The position numbers and the translations under genes are program-made. Under the pieces are notes generated by a model, which was not told the DNA's origin, did not search any database, and saw only the letters and a list, made by a program, of their open reading frames with translations. DNA of 64,000 nt from Oceanococcus sp964629015 (GTDB lineage Bacteria; Pseudomonadota; Gammaproteobacteria; Nevskiales; Oceanococcaceae): contig CAZVMN010000004.1 in assembly GCA_964629015.1 (NCBI GenBank), positions 62,001 to 126,000 of the forward strand. The letters run 5' to 3'. Shown one piece after another: positions 42,228 to 51,536 of the stretch (within the stretch, counting starts at the first letter, position 1; each line of letters starts with the position of its first letter).

Positions 42228-43910
42228 TCAGGAATCCTGATTGCTAATCTGCTGCTTGAGCAAGTCACCCATAGTCGTTGCGCCTTCGGCATCCTGACCC
42301 TGGTTGTACTCCTTCATGGCCTGGTCTTCGTCATACATTTCCTTGGCCTTGATGGACACACCCAGCGTGCGGTTCTTGCGGTCGATGGTCACGATACGCG
42401 CTTCGATTTCCTCGCCCACATTCAGCTCGGTACGTGCGTCTTCGACACGCTCACGTGCGATGTCGGAGGCACGCAGGAAGCCTTCAACGCCTTCGGCCAG
42501 TTCCAGCTTGGCCACACGCTGTTCAACCTCGATGATCTTGCCCTTGACGATCGATCCCTTCGGATGCTCAGCGATGAACGCGGTCAACGGATCGGTCTGC
42601 AGCTGCTTGATACCCAGCGAGATACGTTCGCGACCCGCTTCGATCGCCAGCACCACAGCTTCGACTTCTTCGCCCTTCTGGAACTGACGCAGCGCATCTT
42701 CGCCGTCCAGATCCCAGGCCACGTCGGACGCGTGAACCAGACCGTCGATGCCACCGTCCAGGCCAATGAACACACCGAAGTCGGTGATCGACTTGATGGT
42801 GCCGGCCACGCGGTCGCCCTTCTGGTGGTTCTGCGCGAACTCTTCCCACGGGTTCGGCACACACTGCTTCATGCCCAGGGAAATACGACGACGCTCTTCG
42901 TCGATATCCAGGATCATCACTTCGACTTCCTGGCCAACGTGAACAGTCTTGTTCGGGTTGCAGTTCTTGTTGGTCCAGTCCATTTCGGACACGTGAACCA
43001 AGCCTTCAACACCATCTTCGATCTCGACGAAGGAACCGTAGTCCGTGATGTTGGTGACCTTACCGAACATACGCGTGCTTTCCGGGTAACGACGCGCGAT
43101 GTCGATCCACGGATCGTCGCCCAGCTGCTTCAGGCCGAGCGAGACACGCATGCGCTCGCGGTCGAACTTGAGGACTTTGACTTCGACTTCCTGACCAACT
43201 TCGATCACTTCCGACGGATCCTTCACACGCTTCCAGGACATGTCGGTGATGTGCAGCAAACCGTCGATACCGCCGAGGTCCACGAACGCACCGTAGTCGA
43301 CCAGGTTCTTGACCACACCGGTCAGAACCACACCTTCCTGCAAGCGCTCCAGCAGCATTTCGCGCTCTTGGCTGTACTCGGCTTCGAGCACTTCGCGACG
43401 TGAAACCACCACGTTGTTGCGCAGGCGATCAAGCTTGATCACCTTGAACTCAAGCGGCTTGCCTTCGAGGTAGGAGGTGTCGCGCACCGGACGGATATCG
43501 ACCAGCGAGCCCGGCAGGAACGCACGGACGCGATCGACGTCGACGGTGTAACCGCCCTTGACCTTGCCCGAGATCGTACCAATGACGATCTGCTTTTCTT
43601 CGTGGGCTTTGTTGAGGCGATCCCAGGTGCGGATGCGTTCCGCTTTATCCTTGGAGAGTTTGGTCTCGCCGAAACCGTCTTCAACGGCTTCCAGCGCAAC
43701 TTCCACATCGTCGCCCGGCTGGATCTCGATCTCACCATTGAGATTCTTGAACTCATCCAGAGGAATGACACCCTCGGATTTGAGCCCCGCGTCGACGATC
43801 ACGACGTCGGGTTTGATTTCCAGCACGGTGGCATGGACGATGGCGCCAGGCTGCATGCTCTGGCCGGCTTTTAAACTCTCTTCAAAGAGTTCAGCGAAAC
43901 TTTCAGACAT
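42228..43910 (-). CDS. rpsA: 30S ribosomal protein S1
   Basis: A 560-residue protein with six S1/OB-fold RNA-binding repeats (for example GAFVDLGGIDGLLHITDMSW and the SFVEIEDGVEGLVHVSEMDW repeat), the full-length gammaproteobacterial form. It binds mRNA leader regions on the small ribosomal subunit. It lies between cmk and ihfB, the standard order. The coding sequence shows the even, strong codon use expected of a highly expressed gene. Confidence 0.98.
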   Translation of the reverse strand: MSESFAELFEESLKAGQSMQPGAIVHATVLEIKPDVVIVDAGLKSEGVIPLDEFKNLNGEIEIQPGDDVEVALEAVEDGFGETKLSKDKAERIRTWDRLNKAHEEKQIVIGTISGKVKGGYTVDVDRVRAFLPGSLVDIRPVRDTSYLEGKPLEFKVIKLDRLRNNVVVSRREVLEAEYSQEREMLLERLQEGVVLTGVVKNLVDYGAFVDLGGIDGLLHITDMSWKRVKDPSEVIEVGQEVEVKVLKFDRERMRVSLGLKQLGDDPWIDIARRYPESTRMFGKVTNITDYGSFVEIEDGVEGLVHVSEMDWTNKNCNPNKTVHVGQEVEVMILDIDEERRRISLGMKQCVPNPWEEFAQNHQKGDRVAGTIKSITDFGVFIGLDGGIDGLVHASDVAWDLDGEDALRQFQKGEEVEAVVLAIEAGRERISLGIKQLQTDPLTAFIAEHPKGSIVKGKIIEVEQRVAKLELAEGVEGFLRASDIARERVEDARTELNVGEEIEARIVTIDRKNRTLGVSIKAKEMYDEDQAMKEYNQGQDAEGATTMGDLLKQQISNQDS

Positions 43911-43964
43911 TATAAGTGGTCAATCCAAACAATAATTCAAGGCCACATCGATCCTTGATGCGAC

Positions 43965-44001
43965 GGTCAAAAACAATAAATCCGCCGTCCGTGGCGGATT
44001 T
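43965..44001 (-). terminator. Rho-independent terminator after cmk
   Basis: On the minus strand AAATCCGCC (44001-43993) pairs with GGCGGATTT (43986-43978) around a 6-base loop and is followed by ATTGTTTTT. It separates the cmk transcript from rpsA. Confidence 0.82.
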
Positions 44002-44040
44002 GCTTAAATCTATTCCGGGCTTTTCAGTCCGGGGATGACG

Positions 44041-44703
44041 CTAGACGGTTAAGCCTTTTTGCTGCGCCCATTGCAGCACCGTGTCTAAGACCTCAGTGGC
44101 GTTTAAGTCACTGCTGTCGAGAACTTGCGCATCCTGCGCCGGTCTCAATGGAGCAACAGATCGCTCTCTATCGCGCCGATCCCGTTCACAAATTTCACGG
44201 AAAATCTTTTCAAATATAGCGCTTTTACCCGAAGCTAGCAATTCTTTTTCGCGTCGCCGCGCCCGGACCTCCGCGCTGGCATCGAGGAAGACTTTCAAAG
44301 GCGCTTGCGGAAAAACCACCGTGCCCATGTCGCGACCATCGGCGATCAACCCCGGGAGCTGCGCAAAGTCGCGCTGCCGGTCTAACAGAGCTTGGCGCAC
44401 GTCATCCCGCACGGCCACTTTTGACGCCATCTCCCCGACCTCTTCAGTGCGAATACGCGTCGCCACCGGCTCGCCAGCGAGATAAACCTCGTTGTTCTCG
44501 ACGGAAAAGCTCACATCCAGTTCGCGCGCCAGCTCGGCGGCATGTTCCGGTGCAACACCCAGTTGATGGGCGCGCAATCCCAACAAGCGATAGAGCGCCC
44601 CGGAGTCCAGATAATGCCAACCCAATTTGCGCGCCAGTCCACGGCACAAAGTGCCTTTGCCGGCCCCTCCCGGACCATCGACGGCGATCACCGGGATGCT
44701 CAC
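44041..44703 (-). CDS. cmk: Cytidylate kinase
   Basis: A 220-residue P-loop kinase phosphorylating CMP/dCMP. The loop GPGGAGKGT is at about 9-17, followed by YLDSGALYRLLG and IADGRDMGTVVFP with the arginine of the substrate site. I chose GTG 44703: it overlaps the aroA stop (GTGA) and has GGAG eight bases upstream. It is the last gene of the aromatic unit before rpsA. Confidence 0.96.
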   Translation of the reverse strand: MSIPVIAVDGPGGAGKGTLCRGLARKLGWHYLDSGALYRLLGLRAHQLGVAPEHAAELARELDVSFSVENNEVYLAGEPVATRIRTEEVGEMASKVAVRDDVRQALLDRQRDFAQLPGLIADGRDMGTVVFPQAPLKVFLDASAEVRARRREKELLASGKSAIFEKIFREICERDRRDRERSVAPLRPAQDAQVLDSSDLNATEVLDTVLQWAQQKGLTV

Positions 44704-46019
44704 GCCAGCGGCTCCACCTTCAAACCGGCCTGCGCTGCACACGGCAAGAACCCCGGGAAAGATGTCGCCACATTGGCGCAGTCGCGCAACACGATCGGCT
44801 CCAGACTGCGCTGAGCTGCAACCGCAAACGACATTGCGATGCGGTGATCGCCATGGCTGAAAATCTCACCGCCGCGGATTTGTCCACCGACAATACGAAT
44901 CCCGTCAGGACGCGGCTCGGCATCAATACCCACCGCCTTCAGGCCATCGGCCATGGTGGCGACGCGGTCGCTCTCTTTGACTCGCAACTCTTCCGCGCCC
45001 GTCACCACGGTTTCACCTTCAGCGCAGGCAGCGGCGACGAACAGCACCGGCAATTCATCAATCGCCAGCGCCACTAGATCCTCATCAATCGTAATGCCCT
45101 TGAGTGGCGCACCGGTAACGCTCACATTGGCGACCGGCTCCCCCATGCTTTCGCGCTGATCACGGATCTCGACCTGAGCACCCATGCGGCGCAAAACTTC
45201 CAACACGCCGATGCGCGTGGGGTTGATGCCGACATTCTCGACGGTGATGGTCGCACCCGGCTGGATCGCGGCGGCGACAAAGAAAAATGCCGCCGATGAC
45301 AGATCGCCCGGCACCGCGATGTCATGAGCCTGCAAATGACCACCGCCCTGCACAGAGACCGTGTTGCCTGTGCGCTCAACCGCGTAACCAAAACCGCGCA
45401 GCATGCGCTCGGTGTGATCACGCGTGACTTTGGGCTCACTCACCGAGGTCGTACCGGCTGCGTACAGACCGGCCAACAACACGGCTGATTTGACCTGTGC
45501 ACTGGCCATCGGCATGACATAGTCCAAGCCGCTCAACTCGCCTGCGGCATGAATGGTCAGCGGCGCCGTTCCCGCATCGGTGGTGCTAAAGCGCGCGCCC
45601 ATCTGGCTCAACGGGTCCGTCACACGACGCATGGGACGTTTGCTCAGCGAATCGTCGCCGATGAGTGTCAGTTCAAACCCTTGCCCAGCAAGCAACCCAC
45701 AGAACAAGCGCATCGATGTTCCTGAGTTGCCCAGATCCAGAGGCATCTGTGGCTTGCTCAAGCCGTGCATACCCACGCCATGCACACGCAGGTGACGCTC
45801 ACCCAGCGTTTCAATCTTGACGCCCATGGCCTGCATCGCTGCAGCCGTCGCCCGACAATCGGCACCGGTGAGGAAATTGGTGATCTCGCACACCCCATCG
45901 GCCAGCGCACTGAACATCACCGCGCGATGGGAAATCGATTTATCGCCGGGCACCTGCAAGCACCCGCCGACCGAACCACTCGGACGAGCGATCCAGTCTT
46001 CAGAAACGGCACTGCTCAT
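44700..46019 (-). CDS. aroA: 3-phosphoshikimate 1-carboxyvinyltransferase (EPSP synthase)
   Basis: A 439-residue enzyme joining shikimate-3-phosphate and phosphoenolpyruvate. Signature segments LQVPGDKSISHRAVM near 22-36, DLGNSGTSMRLFCG (active-site strand), and RVKESDR later are present. The motif LGNSGTSMR rather than the LGNAGTxxR of E. coli-like class I enzymes points to the class II-like subgroup, which is often less glyphosate-sensitive. Its start overlaps the tyrA stop (ATGA). Confidence 0.96.
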   Translation of the reverse strand: MSSAVSEDWIARPSGSVGGCLQVPGDKSISHRAVMFSALADGVCEITNFLTGADCRATAAAMQAMGVKIETLGERHLRVHGVGMHGLSKPQMPLDLGNSGTSMRLFCGLLAGQGFELTLIGDDSLSKRPMRRVTDPLSQMGARFSTTDAGTAPLTIHAAGELSGLDYVMPMASAQVKSAVLLAGLYAAGTTSVSEPKVTRDHTERMLRGFGYAVERTGNTVSVQGGGHLQAHDIAVPGDLSSAAFFFVAAAIQPGATITVENVGINPTRIGVLEVLRRMGAQVEIRDQRESMGEPVANVSVTGAPLKGITIDEDLVALAIDELPVLFVAAACAEGETVVTGAEELRVKESDRVATMADGLKAVGIDAEPRPDGIRIVGGQIRGGEIFSHGDHRIAMSFAVAAQRSLEPIVLRDCANVATSFPGFLPCAAQAGLKVEPLA

Positions 46020-46888
46020 CAGCCGGTCTCCGCCGTATGTATCCATTGATCGCGCGCATTTTTGGCGCGCTGAAAGTGGGCCAGAACCCGCTCGGCGTTG
46101 CCCGACGCCAACAATCCGCGCAGAGCCTGCAAATCCTCGACATAACGATCCAGGCCATGCAGCACCGCGTCCTGATTGGCCAGCATGATGTCGGTCCACA
46201 TCTGCGGATTGCTTGAGGCAATGCGGGTCAAATCCTTAAGACCGCCCGCCGCAAAACTGAAAATCTCACGCTGATCATCCAGACGCGCCAAGGTCTCGAT
46301 CAACTGATACGCGATCACGTGCGGCAGGTGGCTGGTCAAAGCCAAGACCTCATCATGGTGCTGGGCACTCATGAAATGCACCCGCGCGCCAACGCTCTCC
46401 CACATGCGCTGCACGGCCTGAACCGCCGCCGGGTCGGTATCGTCTTCCGGTGTCAGAATGACCCGGCGATGACGGAACAAGTCCGCAATGGCTGCAGCGG
46501 GGCCACTTTTTTCGGTGCCTGCCACCGGATGCCCTGGCACGAAATTACTGGGCAGATACCCAAATACCGCCTTGGCATCCTCGACCACACTGAGCTTGCT
46601 GGAACCCGCATCAGTGACCACGGCGTTTTCCGGCCAGATCGGCTTAAGCGCGGTGAACACCTCTCGGTAGGCTCCCATGGGCACAGCCAGGACCAGCATG
46701 TCAGCACCGGCGATCGCTTCGGCCAAATCAACGTTGCCGTCGTCAATCAGCCCCAGGTAGCGGGCCGTGTCCAGGGTTTCCTGACGCCGCGCACAAGCCG
46801 TGACCCGCTCGACCTGACCAATCGTGCGTAATCCCGCGGCCAACGACCCGCCGATCAGGCCTATGCCGATCAAGCTGAGTTGCTTCAC
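46019..46888 (-). CDS. tyrA: Prephenate dehydrogenase
   Basis: A 289-residue NAD-dependent enzyme making 4-hydroxyphenylpyruvate for tyrosine. The N-terminal Rossmann loop is GIGLIGGSLAAGL at about 7-19; VTDAGSSK, FVPGHPVAGTEKSG and SHLPHVIAY are family motifs. It starts with GTG inside the hisC stop (GTGA) and is a single-domain form without a fused chorismate mutase or ACT domain. Confidence 0.95.
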   Translation of the reverse strand: MKQLSLIGIGLIGGSLAAGLRTIGQVERVTACARRQETLDTARYLGLIDDGNVDLAEAIAGADMLVLAVPMGAYREVFTALKPIWPENAVVTDAGSSKLSVVEDAKAVFGYLPSNFVPGHPVAGTEKSGPAAAIADLFRHRRVILTPEDDTDPAAVQAVQRMWESVGARVHFMSAQHHDEVLALTSHLPHVIAYQLIETLARLDDQREIFSFAAGGLKDLTRIASSNPQMWTDIMLANQDAVLHGLDRYVEDLQALRGLLASGNAERVLAHFQRAKNARDQWIHTAETG

Positions 46889-48009
46889 GCGGACAACACC
46901 GTTTTCAACGCATCCAGACAGCGCTGATTCTCATCCGGCGTTCCAATCGTAATGCGCAGATGTTCCGGCATTTTGTAGCCCGCCAGCGGGCGCACAATCA
47001 CGCCCTGCTCGAGCAAAGCCTGATAAATCGCCTGCGCGGGGCGGGCAAAGTTGACGCAGATGAAGTTGGCCTGACTCGGCAGGATGCTCAACCCAAGCGC
47101 AGGCAGCTTGTCATGAAAAAAAGCCATGCCTTCATCATTCAAGGCCACCGAGGCGGCCACATGGGCCTGATCCTGCCAGGCCGCTTCCGCTGCCGCCAAG
47201 GCCAGCGCGTTATTGTTGAAAGGCTGGCGCACGCGATTCAGCAAATCGGCCACGACCGGATTCGACAATGCATACCCAATGCGCAAAGCGGCCAAGCCAT
47301 AAACCTTGGAAAATGTGCGGGTTATGACAAGGTTTTGATGTTTTTCAAGAAGTCCGAGTGAGTCGGGACGCTGACTCTGATCCTGGTACTCGCAGTAGGC
47401 TTCATCGAGGACCACCAGCACGCGCTCAGGAACTCGCTGCAAAAGACGCTCTATCGCCTGCGGATCAACCCAGGTTCCGGTCGGATTGTTGGGATTAGCA
47501 ACAAATACGATACCGGTGTTGTCATCGATGGAGTCGACAAAAGCATCCAGATCATGGCCATAAGCTTGCTCCGCATCGGCTGGCAATGCGGGCACTTCTC
47601 GCAGCTCCGCACCCGCTGAAAGCGTCGCCAACGGGTAGACCGCGAAGGCGTGTGCAGAACACACCGCATTGCGACCAGGCGCCAAAAACACGCGTGCCAA
47701 CAGCTCCAGCACGTCGTTGGAACCGTTGCCCAAGGTGATTTGCGCGGTCTCAACACCCAAACTGGCAGCGAGCACATTTTTCAGACGGAAGCCGCTACCG
47801 TCAGGGTAGCGCGCCAAATCGTCACACGCGGACGCGATGGCCTCTTCCACCGAGGCGCTGGGCCCCAGCGGGTTCTCGTTGGAGGCCAGCTTGATGATGT
47901 CGGAAATACCGAGCTCACGCTCCAGCTCGTCCACCGGCTTGCCCGGTTCGTAAGGACGCAGTTTTTGAACGCCAGCTCCTGCCAGCGCGACGTAATCCAC
48001 TTCGCTCAT
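46885..48009 (-). CDS. hisC: Histidinol-phosphate aminotransferase
   Basis: A 374-residue fold-type I PLP enzyme. NPNNPTGTW, VLDEAYCEY and the PLP-lysine segment TRTFSKVYGLAALRIGY are visible. It is placed inside the aromatic operon (hisC2-type), where such enzymes often also use phenylpyruvate or hydroxyphenylpyruvate. I take ATG 48009; a TTG at 48021 overlapping the pheA stop is also in frame. Confidence 0.95.
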   Translation of the reverse strand: MSEVDYVALAGAGVQKLRPYEPGKPVDELERELGISDIIKLASNENPLGPSASVEEAIASACDDLARYPDGSGFRLKNVLAASLGVETAQITLGNGSNDVLELLARVFLAPGRNAVCSAHAFAVYPLATLSAGAELREVPALPADAEQAYGHDLDAFVDSIDDNTGIVFVANPNNPTGTWVDPQAIERLLQRVPERVLVVLDEAYCEYQDQSQRPDSLGLLEKHQNLVITRTFSKVYGLAALRIGYALSNPVVADLLNRVRQPFNNNALALAAAEAAWQDQAHVAASVALNDEGMAFFHDKLPALGLSILPSQANFICVNFARPAQAIYQALLEQGVIVRPLAGYKMPEHLRITIGTPDENQRCLDALKTVLSA

Positions 48010-48017
48010 ACGCACAC

Positions 48018-49097
48018 TCAAACCACCGCTTTGGGGTATGAGCCCAAGAATTTGTAGAACACGGCCGCATCCTTCATACCATTGAGCACATCGCGGATCA
48101 CCGGATCTTGCGAGTGGCCTTCAATATCCACGAAATAGTTGTAGTCCCACTGCGCACGTCGCGATGGCCGTGACTCGATCCGGGTCAAATTGACCCCCGC
48201 ATCGGAAAATGGTCGCAACAGAGCGTACAGCGCACCCGGGCGATTGAAGGACGAGAGCAATATTGAGGTCATGTCGTGCCCGCTGGGCGGCACAATCTGA
48301 CGGCCAATAACCAGAAAACGCGTGGTGTTGTCTGGCTCATCTTCGATATTCGCCGCAACAATGTTCAGGCCGTATCGCTCGGCTGCCGGCTTACCGGCGA
48401 TGGCTGCACCATTCGATTCCGAAGCCATCCGCGCGCCCTCGCCGTTGCTCGCCACGGTGATCCGTTCTGCCTTGGGCAGTTTGCGATCCAACCATTGACG
48501 GCACTGTGCAAACGACTGCGAATGGGCGTAAATCTCGGTGACAGAACTCAGATCGCCGTCTTTTTTGAGCAAATGGTGATGCACCGGCAAGGACACTTCA
48601 CCGCAAATCAGCAAGCTGGATGTGGCGAACATATCAAGGGTGTAATTGACCACCCCTTCGGTGCTGTTTTCCACCGGCACAACGCCATAATCTGCATTGC
48701 CCGCCTCAACATCACGGAAAATTTCATTGATCGCAGCCAGCGGTCGCGCTTTCACCGCATTGCCAAAATGCTTGTACACCGCTGCTTGGGTATAGGTGCC
48801 TTCCGGCCCGAGATACGCGATCTCCAGCGGTGACTCCAGTGACAAACAAGCCGACATGATCTCGCGCATCACACGCACGATGCTCTGATCGGTGAGCGGC
48901 CCTTTGTTCCGCTCAATAACTCGGCGCAACACTTCGGCTTCGCGGGAGGGTCGATAGCAATCCGCCCCATTGCCCATATCCGCCTTGATCCGCGCCACAT
49001 CCTGCGCGATCAAAGCGCGCTCACTGATCAGCTCCTGGATCTGCTCATCCAGCGTATCGATACGCTGACGCGCTTGCTGCAGCTTGTCGTCACTCAC
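48018..49097 (-). CDS. pheA: Bifunctional chorismate mutase/prephenate dehydratase (P-protein)
   Basis: A 359-residue fusion: AroQ chorismate mutase (about 1-85, helices with RQRIDTLDEQIQEL), prephenate dehydratase (about 92-270, with AYLGPEGTYTQAA and NTTRFLVIG) and a C-terminal ACT domain (about 280-355, with RPGALYALL and ESRPSRRAQWDYNYFVD) for phenylalanine feedback. The start is GTG 49097. It lies 12 bases after serA and 8 bases before hisC. Confidence 0.96.
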   Translation of the reverse strand: MSDDKLQQARQRIDTLDEQIQELISERALIAQDVARIKADMGNGADCYRPSREAEVLRRVIERNKGPLTDQSIVRVMREIMSACLSLESPLEIAYLGPEGTYTQAAVYKHFGNAVKARPLAAINEIFRDVEAGNADYGVVPVENSTEGVVNYTLDMFATSSLLICGEVSLPVHHHLLKKDGDLSSVTEIYAHSQSFAQCRQWLDRKLPKAERITVASNGEGARMASESNGAAIAGKPAAERYGLNIVAANIEDEPDNTTRFLVIGRQIVPPSGHDMTSILLSSFNRPGALYALLRPFSDAGVNLTRIESRPSRRAQWDYNYFVDIEGHSQDPVIRDVLNGMKDAAVFYKFLGSYPKAVV

Positions 49098-49109
49098 GCG
49101 GGCGTCAAC

Positions 49110-50291
49110 TCAGGCGTCTTTGGGTTCGAGCAAACGCACCGTCAACACACCGGTGATGGAACGCAAGTTCTCGATGATCTCAGCCGGTGGCTGGGAATCG
49201 GTATCAACCAGGGTGTATGCCAGCTCACCGCGCGACTTGTTCAGCAAATCCACGATATTGATGTTGTGCTCACCCAGCTGACTGGAAATCTGACCAACCA
49301 TATTGGGCACGTTGGCGTTCACGATGCACAGTCGCCACAACGCGCCAGACAGCGGCAGCTGCGCTTCCGGGAAGTTGACCGAATTGCGCACGTTGCCGGT
49401 TTCCAGGTAATCGCGGACCTGATCCGCCACCATGACCGCGCAATTGTCTTCCGCTTCGCCGGTGGACGCGCCCAGATGCGGCAGCGCAATCACTTTGGCG
49501 TGACGGCGCAAACGATTGGTTGGGAAATCCGTGACGAACGCTCCCAGCTTGCCACCATTCAGAGCCTCTTCAATCGCAGCTTCATCCACCACTCCACCAC
49601 GCGCGAAGTTCATCACCACGGCGGATTTCTTGAGCAGGCGCAGACGTTCGACGTTGATCAAATTGCGCGTCGCATCAATCAGCGGCACGTGCAGGGTGAT
49701 GAAATCAGCGCGCGACAACAGGTCATCCACCGAGCTGGCTTGTTCAACCCCTGCATTCAGTTTCCAGGCGTTGTTCACAGTGATGCTCGGATCGTAGCCC
49801 AGCACCCGCATCCCCAAAGCCTGCGCCGCATTGGCCACTTTGACACCGATGGCACCCAGACCAATCACGCCCAACGTGCGCCCGGGCAACTCGTAGCCGG
49901 CGTATTTCTTCTTGCCCGCTTCGACCTGCTTTTCGACTTCCTCGTCACTGCCCTCCAGAGCCCGCACGTAATCATAGGCTTGGCACACGTTGCGCGCGGC
50001 GATCAGCATGCCGGCAACCACCAGCTCCTTGACCGCATTGGCGTTAGCTCCCGGCGCATTGAACACCGGCACACCAGCCTCGCTCATGCGCGGAACCGGA
50101 ATGTTGTTGGTCCCTGCGCCCGCACGACCAATCGCCTTGACGCTGGTCGGTATCTGCATGTCGTGCATGTTGTAGGAACGTAAAATGATCGCGTCCGGCG
50201 CAGACATATCCGAGGCCACTTCATATCCGTCGCGCGGGAAGCGCTCCAGGCCGACCACAGAGATATTGTTCAGAGTGAGGATTTTGTACAT
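49110..50291 (-). CDS. serA: D-3-phosphoglycerate dehydrogenase
   Basis: A 393-residue enzyme of the short ACT-containing type. NAD loop GVIGLGAIGVKVAN at about 145-158, LHVPLIDATRNLI, and the catalytic His in LPHLGASTGEAEDN are present, followed by a C-terminal ACT domain (about 320-390) for serine control. It starts serine biosynthesis, and serC, its pathway partner, is directly upstream. There is no clear ribosome site before ATG 50291. Confidence 0.96.
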   Translation of the reverse strand: MYKILTLNNISVVGLERFPRDGYEVASDMSAPDAIILRSYNMHDMQIPTSVKAIGRAGAGTNNIPVPRMSEAGVPVFNAPGANANAVKELVVAGMLIAARNVCQAYDYVRALEGSDEEVEKQVEAGKKKYAGYELPGRTLGVIGLGAIGVKVANAAQALGMRVLGYDPSITVNNAWKLNAGVEQASSVDDLLSRADFITLHVPLIDATRNLINVERLRLLKKSAVVMNFARGGVVDEAAIEEALNGGKLGAFVTDFPTNRLRRHAKVIALPHLGASTGEAEDNCAVMVADQVRDYLETGNVRNSVNFPEAQLPLSGALWRLCIVNANVPNMVGQISSQLGEHNINIVDLLNKSRGELAYTLVDTDSQPPAEIIENLRSITGVLTVRLLEPKDA

Positions 50292-50410
50292 ATACTTGCG
50301 TTAGCTCTTTGCGCAATAATTTGTGAATTCAGAAACTTAAGCTTACTTTCAAGATATGACATGAACATGTAAGCCTGCCGGCCATCCGCGATGATGACCC
50401 GGCGTAACAA

Positions 50411-51490
50411 CTAGCCTTGACGGCGCGCGAAATCGATCATGAACTCAATCAATGCATCCACACCGGCTTCCGGCATGGCGTTGTAAATCGACGCGCGCAT
50501 CCCGCCGACAGAACGATGACCTTTCAAGGTGCTGAGACCTGCCGCTTCCGCCTGCTTGAGGAATTCGGCGTCCAGCGCATCATCCGCCAGCGTGAACGGC
50601 ACGTTCATCCACGAGCGCGCCACCGGGTCAACGGGATTGGCATAGAAATCCAGCTCATCAATGGTCGCGTATAACCGCGCCGCCTTGCGCTCATTGATCT
50701 CAGCCATGGCGTCCAAGCCGCCTTGCTGCTTGATCCACTTGAACACTTCGCCCGCGACGTACCAGGTGAAGCACGGCGGCGTGTTCAACATTGAGTCGGC
50801 AGCCGCCTGCTCGGCGTAATTCAACACCATAGGGCACTGCGCACTGGCGCGATCCAGCAGATCGTCACGCACGATGACAATGACCATACCCGCCGGACCA
50901 ACGTTCTTCTGGGCGCCAGCGTAGATCAAGCCGTACTTGGACACATCGAAGGGACGCGACAAAAAGGTCGACGAGAAGTCGGCCACCAGAGGCACATCAC
51001 CACTGTCCGGAATCCAGTGATACTCCACACCTTCAATGGTTTCGTTCGGCGTATAGTGCAGATAGGCCGCATCGGCGCGGGTCTGCCAAGTCGCCGGATC
51101 CGGAATGGAAGTGAAGGCGCCGTCCGGCTGAGCCACAGTCTTGGCATCGCAGTACTTGCCCGCTTCCTTGACCGCTTTCTTGCCCCAGCTGCCCGTCACC
51201 ACATAGTCAGCGGCGCTCTTGTCGCCGAGCAGATTCAACGGGATACCGGCGAACTGCCCTGCGGCACCGCCTTGCAGAAACAGCACTTTGTAGTTCGACG
51301 GCACGGCCAACAGCTCGCGCAAATTGGCCTCAGCCTGCTCGGCAATGGACACATAAGCCTTGCCGCGATGACTCATTTCCATCACCGACATGCCGGTGCC
51401 CTGCCAGTCCAGCATGTCCTGCTGCACCTGCTTCAATACTGCTTCCGGCAGCGTCGCCGGACCTGCGCTGAAGTTGTAAACCCTGCTCAT
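50411..51490 (-). CDS. serC: Phosphoserine aminotransferase
   Basis: A 359-residue PLP enzyme that converts 3-phosphohydroxypyruvate to phosphoserine, also used for pyridoxal phosphate synthesis. MSRVYNFSAGPATLPEAV, LQGGAAGQFA and the PLP-lysine segment IYAGAQKNVGPAGM are typical. It follows gyrA by 46 bases and is separated from serA by 119 bases that hold no obvious terminator. Confidence 0.96.
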   Translation of the reverse strand: MSRVYNFSAGPATLPEAVLKQVQQDMLDWQGTGMSVMEMSHRGKAYVSIAEQAEANLRELLAVPSNYKVLFLQGGAAGQFAGIPLNLLGDKSAADYVVTGSWGKKAVKEAGKYCDAKTVAQPDGAFTSIPDPATWQTRADAAYLHYTPNETIEGVEYHWIPDSGDVPLVADFSSTFLSRPFDVSKYGLIYAGAQKNVGPAGMVIVIVRDDLLDRASAQCPMVLNYAEQAAADSMLNTPPCFTWYVAGEVFKWIKQQGGLDAMAEINERKAARLYATIDELDFYANPVDPVARSWMNVPFTLADDALDAEFLKQAEAAGLSTLKGHRSVGGMRASIYNAMPEAGVDALIEFMIDFARRQG

Positions 51491-51506
51491 ACCTATCTTC
51501 ATGTGG

Positions 51507-51523
51507 GGTCGGAAAACCCGACC
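51507..51523 (-). other. Hairpin between gyrA and serC without U-tract
   Basis: GGTCGG (51507-51512) and CCGACC (51518-51523) form a perfect 6-bp stem around a 5-base loop in the 46-base gap. No T-run follows on the minus strand, so it is not a classical terminator; it could be an RNA processing or pausing site. Confidence 0.5.
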
Positions 51524-51536
51524 GTGTGTATTTGGT

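Noticed and set aside
49074..50183. A 369-codon plus-strand frame opposite serA
   Set aside because: It is antisense to a full-length serA with all motifs, and its composition is atypical (His/Gln/Arg-rich).
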